NCBI RefSeq assembly: GCF_002807035.1
Contig: NZ_NIUC01000003.1
Location: forward strand, 62,001 to 126,000
Direction: 5' to 3'
Length of the DNA: 64,000 nt
DNA from: Algoriphagus formosus
GTDB lineage: Bacteria > Bacteroidota > Bacteroidia > Cytophagales > Cyclobacteriaceae
Below, piece by piece: positions 8,790-17,322 of the stretch (position 1 is its first letter; every line of letters begins with the position of its first letter). The notes under the pieces are model-generated. The model was given only the letters and a program-made list of their open reading frames with translations, ran no database searches and was not told where the DNA came from. A program made the position numbers and the translations under genes.

Positions 8790-10103
8790 TTATGTTTTGG
8801 AAATAGATTTCACACGGACTGAAAAAAGCCAAACCATTAAAAAGCACATAAATGGAAGAATGAATGAAAAGTTGACTTCGGGTACTCCCAGAATCTCTAT
8901 GTCAGAATAGCCACTGCCACCCAAGTCCAAAATCATACCTTGCAAAGTAGGCATGATCGCACCTCCTACGATGGCCATGACCAAAAATGCTGCTGCGAAT
9001 TTGGAGTCTTCACCCAGACCTTCCAGAGCAATGCCATAGATGGTAGGAAACATCAAAGACATGGCAAAACTAATGGCGACCAGGCTATAAAGCCCGAGCA
9101 TGTCAGGAAGGAAAATCGCTCCGAGTGTAAATAGCATAGCCATCACGGCGAAAATGCTCAGTAGCTTTGAACTGGAAATGAACCTGAGCAATACCGTGCA
9201 TACCCAGCGACCCAAAAGGAAGACGATCAAAGCTGCATATCCAAAGTTGACGGCAGAGGCATTATCTATTCCCAAGGCTTCCGCATATTGGTAGATGTAG
9301 GTCCAGACCATGATTTGAGCACCGACGTAGAACATTTGGGCAAGGGTGCCTTCTACAAAAGTACGCTTTGAAAACAGTCTTCTCATGGTAGGCCAAAAGT
9401 CAATTTCACCCTTATTATCCTTGTTTTCTGGCATTTTTACCAAGGCAATCAGAATCAAAATCCCCAAAACCACCAAGCCCAGCATGACATAAGGGTTGCG
9501 AATGACCATCAGATCATTGGTTCGGATCACAGCCTTTGCTGACTCTTCGAGGGTACTGTAAATGATCATTCCATCCGCATCCGTTTCATTAGATTGAAGC
9601 GAGTTGAGTATGAATTGCTTTGCTACAAAAAGTCCTGCTAAAGCTCCCATGGGGTTAAAAGCTTGGGCTAGGTTTAGTCGTTGGGTGGCGGTTTTTTCCG
9701 GTCCCATGGAAAGGATGTAGGGGTTGGCCGTAGTCTCTAAAAAAGCCAGCCCAAAAGTCAGGATATAGAGAGAAGCCAAAAAGAAGCCATAACTTTCCCA
9801 GGATGCTGCGGGATAAAACAGTAGCGCACCAAAGGCATACAAGCCGAGACCCAAAAGGACTCCGGTCTTATAGGAATATTTTTTGATGAAAAAGGCTGCA
9901 GGAAGAGCCATGGTGAAGTAGCCTCCATAAAAAGCCAATTGCACCCAGGAAGCTTGGACATTATTGAGCTCCAATACTCGTTTGAAAGCTGCAACCATCG
10001 GGTTTGTGATATCATTGGCAAATCCCCACAATGCGAAAAGTGAGGTGATGAGCACAAAAGGGAGAAGTAGTCTTTTGGGTACTATGGCTGGTTTATTGCT
10101 CAT
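8790..10103 (-). CDS. fucP: L-fucose:H+ symporter FucP
   Basis: The 437-residue protein is a 12-helix major facilitator of the FucP branch. Helix 1 reads LPFVLITSLFALWGFANDIT, and the family-typical W-G-x-x-N-D segment places an acidic residue in the substrate cavity. Later helices include the ETTANPYI segment that is characteristic of FucP/NagP-type permeases. It imports L-fucose with a proton. The start codon overlaps the end of the L-fucose dehydrogenase gene by four bases (ATGA), so the two are coupled. Related permeases carry glucose/galactose or N-acetylglucosamine, but the flanking enzymes argue for L-fucose. Confidence 0.88.
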   Translation of the reverse strand: MSNKPAIVPKRLLLPFVLITSLFALWGFANDITNPMVAAFKRVLELNNVQASWVQLAFYGGYFTMALPAAFFIKKYSYKTGVLLGLGLYAFGALLFYPAASWESYGFFLASLYILTFGLAFLETTANPYILSMGPEKTATQRLNLAQAFNPMGALAGLFVAKQFILNSLQSNETDADGMIIYSTLEESAKAVIRTNDLMVIRNPYVMLGLVVLGILILIALVKMPENKDNKGEIDFWPTMRRLFSKRTFVEGTLAQMFYVGAQIMVWTYIYQYAEALGIDNASAVNFGYAALIVFLLGRWVCTVLLRFISSSKLLSIFAVMAMLFTLGAIFLPDMLGLYSLVAISFAMSLMFPTIYGIALEGLGEDSKFAAAFLVMAIVGGAIMPTLQGMILDLGGSGYSDIEILGVPEVNFSFILPFMCFLMVWLFSVRVKSISKT

Positions 10104-10867
10104 AAGGCTCGGTCAAGATGTGTGTATCCGCCATCTACATAGATATGCTGACCAGTCGTATGAGCGGACTTTTCTGAAAGTAGAAAGAGCACGGTCGAAG
10201 CAATCTCCTCAGGAGTTGTCATACGCTTTCCCAATGGAATTCGATTGCTGATTTCCTGGAGTTTTTTACCTGGATCGGGGAAAGAGCTAAGCCATTTTTC
10301 GTACAAAGGTGTCATTACTTCAGCAGGAATGACGGCATTGACTCGGATCTGATAGGGTAGGAGCTCGACGGCCCATTCCCGGGTGAGAGCAAGTTGTGCT
10401 CCTTTTGCAGATACATATCCGGAAGTCCCGCCTTGCCCGGTAATGGCAGTTTTTGAGGAAATATTGACGATGCTGCCTTTGGACTTTTTTAGAAAAGGAA
10501 CTGAAAAATGAACCAAATCAAAGTAATGTTGAAGGTTTTTTGAAACTGACTTGGCAAAGGCCTCTGGGCTTCCATTTTCAAGGCCCACGCCATCATTGGC
10601 TCCCGCATTATTTACGATTCCTTGGATGCTTCCAAATTTTTCGATGGTCAATTCAACGGCCTTTTTTGCATCTTCGGGTTGCTCCAGTCGAATGGGTATG
10701 TGAAGTCCCTTTCCATTCGCAAGCATAAGAATTTCTTCCCCTTCAGGTGAGGGGTCAATTATGACAGGAATTCCTCCTTCTTCGATTAGACCTTTTGAGA
10801 TGGCAGCCCCGATTCCCTTGGCCCCACCTGAAATCAGTATGACTTTATCTTTGAGCAGCAGATCCAT
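10100..10867 (-). CDS. SDR oxidoreductase, probable L-fucose dehydrogenase
   Basis: The protein is a classical short-chain dehydrogenase: nucleotide-binding SGGAKGIG near the N-terminus, NNAG, an active site Ser (NISSK) and YVSAK catalytic Tyr/Lys, about 255 residues. The segment PAEVMTPLYEKW and following PDPGKK resemble the substrate loop of L-fucose dehydrogenases related to HSD17B14. The predicted reaction is L-fucose to L-fuconolactone with NAD(P)+. I chose the ATG at 10867 rather than a TTG 12 bases upstream, which leaves one base between it and the preceding lactonase stop. Assignment between the two SDRs in this operon rests on these local similarities and is not certain. Confidence 0.78.
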   Translation of the reverse strand: MDLLLKDKVILISGGAKGIGAAISKGLIEEGGIPVIIDPSPEGEEILMLANGKGLHIPIRLEQPEDAKKAVELTIEKFGSIQGIVNNAGANDGVGLENGSPEAFAKSVSKNLQHYFDLVHFSVPFLKKSKGSIVNISSKTAITGQGGTSGYVSAKGAQLALTREWAVELLPYQIRVNAVIPAEVMTPLYEKWLSSFPDPGKKLQEISNRIPLGKRMTTPEEIASTVLFLLSEKSAHTTGQHIYVDGGYTHLDRAL

Positions 10868-10868
10868 C

Positions 10869-11699
10869 TTATTTTTCAAGTTTGTAAAACTCCGTAGCTG
10901 TTTTGCCCATCACCCATGATTTTTCTTCTGAAGAAAGGCTGTTGGTGAAATTTTCCACTGCTTGGAGGATTTTCTCATAGCTTCCAGCCAACTGAGATAC
11001 TGGCCAATCACTCCCAAACATCAGGCGTTTTGGACCAAATAATTCCAGAGCAATCTCGATGTAAGGCATAAGCGTTTCTTCTGACCAATTATTCCAATCG
11101 GCCTCAGTGGCAAGACCCGAAACTTTTGCATAGACAAACTCCCGTTCGGCAATGGGTTGAAGGTTTTTCTTCCACTCTTTCCATTCCCCGTCTTTGATTA
11201 GTGGCTTGGCCAAGTGATCTATCACCAAAGCATGTTCCTCACATTTTGTCACCAATTCTAGAACAGCAGACAAATGCCAAGGATATACCAGGATGTCGTA
11301 GGTGTATCCCTTTACTTGTAGGGATTTAATTCCACGAAGGAAATTCTCCCGAAGCATGTATTGTGGAGGCTTGGCTTGAAGAATTTCCCGAAAGCCCTTC
11401 AATTTCTTGTTTCCATGATATTGCTCCAGGACGTGGTTGAGTCGGCTCGAGCCAATATCTGTCCAGCCCACGACACCTTTGATCCAGTTGTTTTGATCGG
11501 CTAGATCGAGCAGGTAATCTGTCTCTCTAAGACTTTCCTCGGCTTGCACGGAGACACAGCCTTCAAACCCAAACTCCTCCAAGTATGGCTGCAAATCTCC
11601 GGGTTTAAAATCCCTTCGAATGCTTTTCATACTATCGTCTATCCAATCTTGTCGAGCAGGATCATATTCCCAAAAGTGCTGATGAGCGTCGATTCTCAT
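10869..11699 (-). CDS. amidohydrolase-family L-fuconolactonase
   Basis: The 276-residue protein opens with MRIDAHQHFWEYDP, giving the His-x-His metal-binding strand of the amidohydrolase superfamily, and ends its barrel with LMFGSDWPVS, the conserved Asp. Length and these motifs match the lactonase subgroup (COG3618) that opens L-fucono-, L-rhamnono- or galactarolactones. In this operon it would hydrolyse L-fucono-1,5-lactone to L-fuconate. Its start overlaps the stop of the FAH-family gene (ATGA), and its stop is one base from the L-fucose dehydrogenase start. Confidence 0.83.
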   Translation of the reverse strand: MRIDAHQHFWEYDPARQDWIDDSMKSIRRDFKPGDLQPYLEEFGFEGCVSVQAEESLRETDYLLDLADQNNWIKGVVGWTDIGSSRLNHVLEQYHGNKKLKGFREILQAKPPQYMLRENFLRGIKSLQVKGYTYDILVYPWHLSAVLELVTKCEEHALVIDHLAKPLIKDGEWKEWKKNLQPIAEREFVYAKVSGLATEADWNNWSEETLMPYIEIALELFGPKRLMFGSDWPVSQLAGSYEKILQAVENFTNSLSSEEKSWVMGKTATEFYKLEK

Positions 11700-12559
11700 G
11701 CCTCCGGGTCATTCATGGCGACTTGTCGGGAGTTTCCAAGACCATCTATGCCCAATTCCACCACATCTCCATGCTCCAAGTATCTGGGATTAGGTTTTAA
11801 ACCCATACCCACACCTGCTGGAGTACCGGTGGAAATCACATCACCCGGAAGTAGGGTCATGTATTGACTGAGGTGAGCGATGATTGTCGGAATGTCAAAA
11901 ATAAAGTCAGATGTATTACTGTCCTGTACAATTTTTCCGTTCAGCTTTAGCCAAAGTCTTAGCTTGTGAGGATCGGAAATTTCATCCTTTGTAACCAAAT
12001 AGGGGCCAAGAGGTGCAAAATGGTCTGCGCTTTTTCCTTTGACCCACTGACCTCCATGCCGGAGTTGAAAGTCTCGTTCACTCACATCATTGTGGGTGGC
12101 ATATCCCGCCACGTATTCCATGGCATTTTCGACAGAGACATACTTGGCTCTTTTCCCAATAATGACCGCTAATTCTACTTCCCAGTCAGTCTGGGTTGAG
12201 TTTTTAGGGATGAAAATGGGATCATAGGGGCCACAAAGGGAAGAGGTAGCTTTCATAAAAATGATAGGTACTTCTGGTACCGGCATTCCGGCTTCTTCGG
12301 CATGCATTCTATAGTTGAGACCTATGCAAATGATTTTGGATGGCCGAGCGATAGGTGATCCAAGTCTTGCGTTTTTCGGGATTTCGGAAAGTTTACTTTG
12401 GTTTTCGCGGAGCCAGAGACGGAGCCGGTGCAAACCTTCATTTTCAAAAAAACTTTCATTCCAATCTTCTCCAAAGGAAGAGCAATCTAAATTTTTACCG
12501 TCTGCTGTCTGAATTCCGGGTTTTTCTTGGCCGATTGGTCCAAATCGAAGCAATTTCAT
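11696..12559 (-). CDS. fumarylacetoacetate hydrolase family protein, probable 2,4-diketo-3-deoxy-L-fuconate hydrolase
   Basis: The 287-residue protein has the FAH fold layout: an N-terminal cap region, then ICIGLNYRMHAEEAG, the metal-binding stretch WEVELAVIIGK (two Glu ligands) and the later Asp in HNDVSERD, and the C-terminal signature ISTGTPAGVGMG. In the Xanthomonas-type oxidative L-fucose pathway a FAH-family enzyme cleaves 2,4-diketo-3-deoxy-L-fuconate to pyruvate and L-lactate, and this is the most likely role given the neighbours. Alternatives are ureidoglycolate lyase or another acylpyruvase. It lies 35 bp downstream of the keto-deoxy-fuconate dehydrogenase gene. Confidence 0.8.
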   Translation of the reverse strand: MKLLRFGPIGQEKPGIQTADGKNLDCSSFGEDWNESFFENEGLHRLRLWLRENQSKLSEIPKNARLGSPIARPSKIICIGLNYRMHAEEAGMPVPEVPIIFMKATSSLCGPYDPIFIPKNSTQTDWEVELAVIIGKRAKYVSVENAMEYVAGYATHNDVSERDFQLRHGGQWVKGKSADHFAPLGPYLVTKDEISDPHKLRLWLKLNGKIVQDSNTSDFIFDIPTIIAHLSQYMTLLPGDVISTGTPAGVGMGLKPNPRYLEHGDVVELGIDGLGNSRQVAMNDPEA

Positions 12560-12594
12560 AGTTACTGGGTGTTTTTGATTTTGGCTAAGCCAAG

Positions 12595-13353
12595 TTACAT
12601 TTTTAGATTCAAGAAGCCACCGTCAATATTATAATTGGCACCAGTCACAAAGCCACCGGCGTCAGAGCTGATGAAGTAGGCTAATTCGGCGATTTCTTCA
12701 GGGCTAGCCATTCTTCCAATGGGTTGGGTAGCGGCAAGCTTATCAAACATTTCTTTTTCCTGACCAGGATAGTTTTTTTCCAAAAAATCATCCACAAAAG
12801 GAGTGTGCACTCTTCCCGGTGATAGACAGTTGCAACGGATTCCTTTATCCACATAATCTCTTGCTATGCTCAGAGTCATAGAAAGTGCTGCCCCTTTTGT
12901 CATGCTGTAGGCAAAGCGATCGGGTATCCCCATGGTTGCGGCTACGGAGCAAAGATTTAGAATAGATCCGCCACCATCTTCGAGCAGCTTTGGAAGGGCT
13001 GCTTTGGTACAGACAAACATTCCCTTCACGTTGATTTGAAATAATCTTTCGAAGTCTTCCATGGATGTGTTCTCCACCTTACCAATATGGGAGACTCCCG
13101 CATTGTTGATCAAAACGTCTAGCTTTCCAATGTGGCGCTTGACATGGTGACTGACGGCATCGAAATCCATCACATCTGCATGCCAAAAATTAACCTGATG
13201 ACCACGTTCCATTTCCTCATGCATCACGCGTTCGCCTTCGGGGATATTATTATCGATGAAATAGACGATGCTTCCCGATTCAGCAAATTTACGAACCATA
13301 GCTAAGCCAATTCCGCTTGCTCCTCCGGTGATGAGGATATGTTTGTCTTTCAT
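12595..13353 (-). CDS. SDR oxidoreductase, probable 2-keto-3-deoxy-L-fuconate dehydrogenase
   Basis: This 252-residue classical SDR has TGGASGIG, NNAG, and YSMTK. The segment GIRCNCLSPGRVHTPF is close to the one I remember from KDF dehydrogenases and human BDH2/DHRS6, which carry a GIRCNC-SPG substrate loop. The expected reaction oxidises the C4 hydroxyl of 2-keto-3-deoxy-L-fuconate with NAD+ to give the substrate of the FAH-family enzyme. It is the first gene of the fucose block; its start is 45 bp after the stop of the receiver-PAS gene, so the block may have its own promoter or read through from the signalling genes. No transcription factor for fucose lies next to it. Confidence 0.78.
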   Translation of the reverse strand: MKDKHILITGGASGIGLAMVRKFAESGSIVYFIDNNIPEGERVMHEEMERGHQVNFWHADVMDFDAVSHHVKRHIGKLDVLINNAGVSHIGKVENTSMEDFERLFQINVKGMFVCTKAALPKLLEDGGGSILNLCSVAATMGIPDRFAYSMTKGAALSMTLSIARDYVDKGIRCNCLSPGRVHTPFVDDFLEKNYPGQEKEMFDKLAATQPIGRMASPEEIAELAYFISSDAGGFVTGANYNIDGGFLNLKM

Positions 13354-13398
13354 TATTATGGGTTTTAGGTCTTTCGAGTTGCGACTTTACGAGAGTTA

Positions 13399-14418
13399 TC
13401 AATTTTCTGATTTATCAGATAGAATTGACTCAGATTTTTTGCTGATATCCCGGATGATTTGATCCAGTTCTTCCGCGGAGTTTTTGATATAATTGATCAA
13501 TTCAAGATTTTCTTCAGAGGTTTCACTGTCTTTGAGGTCTAGTAGATTAATCAGTCCCATAAGTCTAGAAAGAGGGGCTCTGACCACATGGGATTGAATC
13601 CAGGCGATCTCCCTGAAAGTTTTATTCTGCTCCTCTATCGTAGCAATATGTCTAATTTGGTCTGTGATATCGTTCACCACTACTATCTTCGCTTCGACGC
13701 CATTGTATTCTATTGGAGCGGATTCTATTTGAACATCGATTTTTTGATTTGACTTAGTATAGTGGGTTTCTCTATTGATATAAATTTCATGCTTTAGGGG
13801 TGAATTGATGGATTTGTCCACATTGGATCTCGGAATATCTTTGCAGATGATATCTGAAAGTTTCATTTGTAAAAACTCTGCCTCTGAGAATCCATATTTT
13901 TTGACAGCGGCATCATTTACATCCAGGAATTGAAGTGTTTTTTGTTCAAAAACCCACATGGGAGAGGGGTTCAAATGAAAGAGTTCACTGTACCTTCGCT
14001 GGGAATCTTGCAATTCTTCGATATACCGGTTTCGCTCAATAGCGTATATGAGGCTTTTGTAAAGAAAAGCAGAGTTCAGCTCGTCTTTCAAGAGGTAATC
14101 AGAAATTCCTAGCGCCAAGGAACGTATGCTGAATTCTAAATCCGAAAAACCAGTCAATGCGATGATCGGAACTCCCTCAGATAGTTGTAAAACATCTTTG
14201 ATAAGATCTACGCCGGCATGATCAGGAAGAGAAAGGTCTAGGAAGATGAGATCAAAATTCTTTTTGGTAATAAGTTCTTGTTTTGCGGAAGCAAATGAAT
14301 CTGCATGGACTACTTCTGCATCTAAGATATACTCAGAAAGGTATTCTTCGATAAGCACAAAATCCCCCAAATTGTCTTCGACGACTAAAAAATCATAGTG
14401 TTTGTTATCCTTTCGCAT
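13399..14418 (-). CDS. receiver-PAS protein with histidine phospho-acceptor helix but no ATPase domain
   Basis: The 339-residue protein has a complete N-terminal receiver domain (VVEDNLGD acidic pocket, phospho-acceptor Asp61 in LIFLDLSLPD, and a Lys in YLLKDE), a PAS domain (about 140-255) and a C-terminal two-helix segment with IQSHVVRAPLSRLM (His277) like the DHp/HisKA helix of histidine kinases. It ends about 60 residues later, where the HATPase domain would begin. It therefore cannot phosphorylate itself in the usual way and may pass phosphate from Asp61 or accept it from the neighbouring kinases. It is one base downstream of the CheY-like gene. Confidence 0.8.
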   Translation of the reverse strand: MRKDNKHYDFLVVEDNLGDFVLIEEYLSEYILDAEVVHADSFASAKQELITKKNFDLIFLDLSLPDHAGVDLIKDVLQLSEGVPIIALTGFSDLEFSIRSLALGISDYLLKDELNSAFLYKSLIYAIERNRYIEELQDSQRRYSELFHLNPSPMWVFEQKTLQFLDVNDAAVKKYGFSEAEFLQMKLSDIICKDIPRSNVDKSINSPLKHEIYINRETHYTKSNQKIDVQIESAPIEYNGVEAKIVVVNDITDQIRHIATIEEQNKTFREIAWIQSHVVRAPLSRLMGLINLLDLKDSETSEENLELINYIKNSAEELDQIIRDISKKSESILSDKSEN

Positions 14419-14419
14419 C

Positions 14420-14857
14420 TCAGTTGGTGGTTGGAAGTTTGACTACATTAAACCAAAACTCTTCGATTTTTGAAGTTACTCTAAGAAAATCATTTACATC
14501 GACAGGTTTGGTGATGTAGCAATTTGCATGTTTGCTGTAGGCTTCTTGTATATCATTTTCCGAACTGGAGGTCGTCAAAACTATAATAGGGATTTTTCTA
14601 AGTGCTGGATCGCTTTTTATTTCCGTCAATACCTCATGGCCATTCATCTTGGGAAGATTGATATCTAAAAGCATCAAGTCCGGGAGCTGATTTGGTTGAG
14701 ATACTTTCAGTTCCCTTAAGTAAGAGATGGCTGCTTCACCGTCTTTTTTAATAATGACCTCATTGGGTAATTGCGAATCCTTAAGGGCTTCCATTGTCAG
14801 AACAATATCCCCTTCGTTGTCCTCTACCAGTAAGATTTTAGCCATCCTCTTGCTCAT
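14420..14857 (-). CDS. single-domain response regulator (CheY/Rcp1-like)
   Basis: The 145-residue protein is a stand-alone receiver: acidic pocket VEDNEGD, phosphorylation site LMLLDINLPKMNG (Asp65), Thr in VLTTSSS and Lys in YITKPVD. The DINLPKMNG and TKPVDVNDFL patterns match the Rcp1-like regulators that pair with PAS/GAF sensor kinases lacking their own output domain. It has no DNA-binding domain, so it probably relays phosphate or acts by protein contact. It lies 80 bp after a kinase gene and is probably in the same transcript. Confidence 0.88.
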   Translation of the reverse strand: MSKRMAKILLVEDNEGDIVLTMEALKDSQLPNEVIIKKDGEAAISYLRELKVSQPNQLPDLMLLDINLPKMNGHEVLTEIKSDPALRKIPIIVLTTSSSENDIQEAYSKHANCYITKPVDVNDFLRVTSKIEEFWFNVVKLPTTN

Positions 14858-14937
14858 AACTTTGATTTACTATTACTGAATCCTATTCCGGTAATGGGCT
14901 TAAGCTTTTTATACTAATTTTTAGTGCTCTGAGAGAT

Positions 14938-17322
14938 TTAGGTCTTTTCAATTGTGAAAAAGAACTTTGTTCCAACTCCAATTTTGGATTCTACCCATAT
15001 CTCCCCACCATGTTGGTTTACAATTTTTTTACAAATCGCTAATCCCATACCGCTTCCCTCATATTTTTCCTTGGAATGAAGTCGAATCATAACTTCGAAG
15101 ATTTTGTCTTGTTCTTTTTCCTCTATGCCTATTCCATTGTCTTCAACTATAAATTGCCAAAAATTTTCCAATTCAACACATTTTATCGAAATAATTGGCG
15201 TGCTATTTTCCTTCGCAAATTTTAAAGAATTGGTAATCAGATTATGGAATAGCTGTTGGATAGGTACCCTTATCGCTTGGATAATTGGCAAGTTTTCAGC
15301 TTTTATTTGAGCTCCTTTGGCTTCGATACTCTGTTTGTTGATTTCAATAATTGATTCAATAGTTTTATTTGTATCTACTGATTCCTTGTTTTTCGAATCG
15401 AAACCTATTCGTGAATATTCCAAAAGATCTTCGATAAGCAGGCTTAATCGCTTTGCGCCTCCTACAGCAAAATCAATGTATTGATTCCCTTTTTCATCCA
15501 GTTTCTCTGCATATTTTTTTTGTAGGAGTGACAGAAATGAACTGATCATTCGGAGTGGTTCACGCATATCATGTGATGCTACAGAAGCAAAGGCTTTCAA
15601 TTCCGAATTAGTGGACTGAAGCTGTTTATTTAATCTCTCTAATGCCTCCTCTTTGGCTTTCTTCTCGGAAATATCGATCTGTGTACCAAACATCCACAAG
15701 GGGCTTCCATCATCAGCCTTACTCATCACTCTGCCTCTCCCTAAGACCCAAACCCAATGTCCCTCTTTATGTCTTAGTCTTATCTCAGTTTGATAGAAGG
15801 AGGTTTTGCCGGAAAAGTGATCTTCGAGGTCTTTTTGAGCTATTGGAAGGTCTTCTGGATGTAAAAGGCTTTCCCAGGTTTTGATGCTGATGGGTTCTAG
15901 ATCATGCAGTTTATATCCCAGAATCCGAGCCCATTCTTCATTAAAAATTGTTTCTCCAGTCTGTACATTCCACTCCCATGTTCCAGCTTCTGTTCCCTCG
16001 ATCACTCTTATGAGTCTTTCTTTCTCGCTGGCAAGGGCCAGTTCCGCCATTTTTCGTTCGGTGATCTCTTGAATAGCCCCGATCATTCGGATTGCCTTTC
16101 CCTTTTCGTCTCGCAGGATGTACCCGCTGTCAACGATATAGTGGTATTTTCCTTCTTTGTCTTTGACTCTGAATTCAGCTTTCCAGTATTTCGCGTCGCT
16201 TTCTAGTGTCTTTGTTAAGTTATTTTGGATTTCGGGTCTGTCCTCTGGGTGAATCAGGTTATTCCAAAAATTGGGATCTTTTGTCTGTTCTTCAGGGTTA
16301 AAACCAAAATGTTGTTCAAAACTTTGGCTTCTAAGTACTTTGCCTGTGACAAAATCCCAATCCCAAATCACATCAGAAGTGGCTCTAGTGGCATATTCAT
16401 AGCGTTCGTTTGCGGCTAACAATTCTTGCGATTGCTCTTCTATTCTTTTTGATAAAAGTGCTGGTTGTCGTACAAAACTATAGGCCAAGAACCCAAAAAG
16501 TCCCGCTGAAATTATTCGCAATAATATTACGGGTGTCAGATTCCATAGCATGATGGGCTCTATCTGAGTTAAGGATATTTCCCAATTTGCGTTTGGGATA
16601 AATTTTGATTTAGATATCCCTGCTGGATTTTTGAATTCAGATTCAGATTGAAAAAATATGGAATCCAAGCCTTCCTTACCGCTATCAATTTTTTTTATCT
16701 GTAATAGAGTATTAGGTGCTTTGGGCACCAAAAAGGTAGAATCTAAGAGTTTGTCCAGGTAAATTATTCCCGCCGAGAACCCCTTAAAAGTGCTGTCTTC
16801 CTCAGAAAAAATAGGAAGTCTACCTACTATCCCAGACCCACCTTGCTTGAGATTAATAGGCCCAGCGAAGTACACACCCCTTCTTTCAATTGCTTCTAAT
16901 GCCTCTTCTTTGGTTTTTTCATCTTTCAGAATATCATAACCAATGACTACTTCATTTCCTTTGAGGGGATAGGTAGCGATGATTTTACCACTATCCAAAA
17001 TTTGGACAACGCTGACTGATGGATGGCTTTCGATAATGGTCTCTCCTGCTGATTCGAAATTATTTTCTATTTGGTAGTTTTGACTGAAATGTGCTAAGGA
17101 CTTAATTGCTCCAGTGGCATCGGATAGAGAGGTCTCGATTTGATCACTTAGTCTATTTAATTCTGTACTAATTTGTTGCTCTACGTTTAATACTCGGAGT
17201 TGGTACTCCTTGAATGTGACATAGCTAGAAATCATGAGGAAAAGTATACAGATTAATACCCCAACTGTCTTTGGGTTACGATAAACTAACTGCATTATTT
17301 TTTCCTGAGGGCTTTTACTCAT
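14938..17322 (-). CDS. membrane-bound PAS sensor histidine kinase
   Basis: The ATG at 17322 gives a 794-residue protein and an 8-bp overlap with the preceding kinase gene. A first membrane helix (VGVLICILFLMISSYVTF) and a second (LLRIISAGLFGFLAYSFV) flank an extracytoplasmic sensor region of about 230 residues that looks CHASE-like. Two PAS/PAC modules follow (about 320-445 and 450-570), then a coiled coil, HisKA with VASHDMREPLRMIS (His584) and a HATPase domain with N box, VEDNGIGIEEKEQD and GSGMGLAICKKI. It should sense an external or envelope signal and phosphorylate the nearby receivers. Confidence 0.88.
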   Translation of the reverse strand: MSKSPQEKIMQLVYRNPKTVGVLICILFLMISSYVTFKEYQLRVLNVEQQISTELNRLSDQIETSLSDATGAIKSLAHFSQNYQIENNFESAGETIIESHPSVSVVQILDSGKIIATYPLKGNEVVIGYDILKDEKTKEEALEAIERRGVYFAGPINLKQGGSGIVGRLPIFSEEDSTFKGFSAGIIYLDKLLDSTFLVPKAPNTLLQIKKIDSGKEGLDSIFFQSESEFKNPAGISKSKFIPNANWEISLTQIEPIMLWNLTPVILLRIISAGLFGFLAYSFVRQPALLSKRIEEQSQELLAANERYEYATRATSDVIWDWDFVTGKVLRSQSFEQHFGFNPEEQTKDPNFWNNLIHPEDRPEIQNNLTKTLESDAKYWKAEFRVKDKEGKYHYIVDSGYILRDEKGKAIRMIGAIQEITERKMAELALASEKERLIRVIEGTEAGTWEWNVQTGETIFNEEWARILGYKLHDLEPISIKTWESLLHPEDLPIAQKDLEDHFSGKTSFYQTEIRLRHKEGHWVWVLGRGRVMSKADDGSPLWMFGTQIDISEKKAKEEALERLNKQLQSTNSELKAFASVASHDMREPLRMISSFLSLLQKKYAEKLDEKGNQYIDFAVGGAKRLSLLIEDLLEYSRIGFDSKNKESVDTNKTIESIIEINKQSIEAKGAQIKAENLPIIQAIRVPIQQLFHNLITNSLKFAKENSTPIISIKCVELENFWQFIVEDNGIGIEEKEQDKIFEVMIRLHSKEKYEGSGMGLAICKKIVNQHGGEIWVESKIGVGTKFFFTIEKT

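Noticed and set aside
13400..13427. Imperfect hairpin (CAATT, TCTGAT / ATCAGA, AATTG) at the end of the receiver-PAS gene
   Set aside because: It lies within the last codons, has low GC content and no T run, so I could not separate it from coding sequence by chance.
4184..14418. L-fuconate dehydratase (enolase superfamily) in or near the fucose block
   Set aside because: I read every gene in this stretch for the KxK and Glu/Asp metal-ligand pattern of that superfamily and found none.
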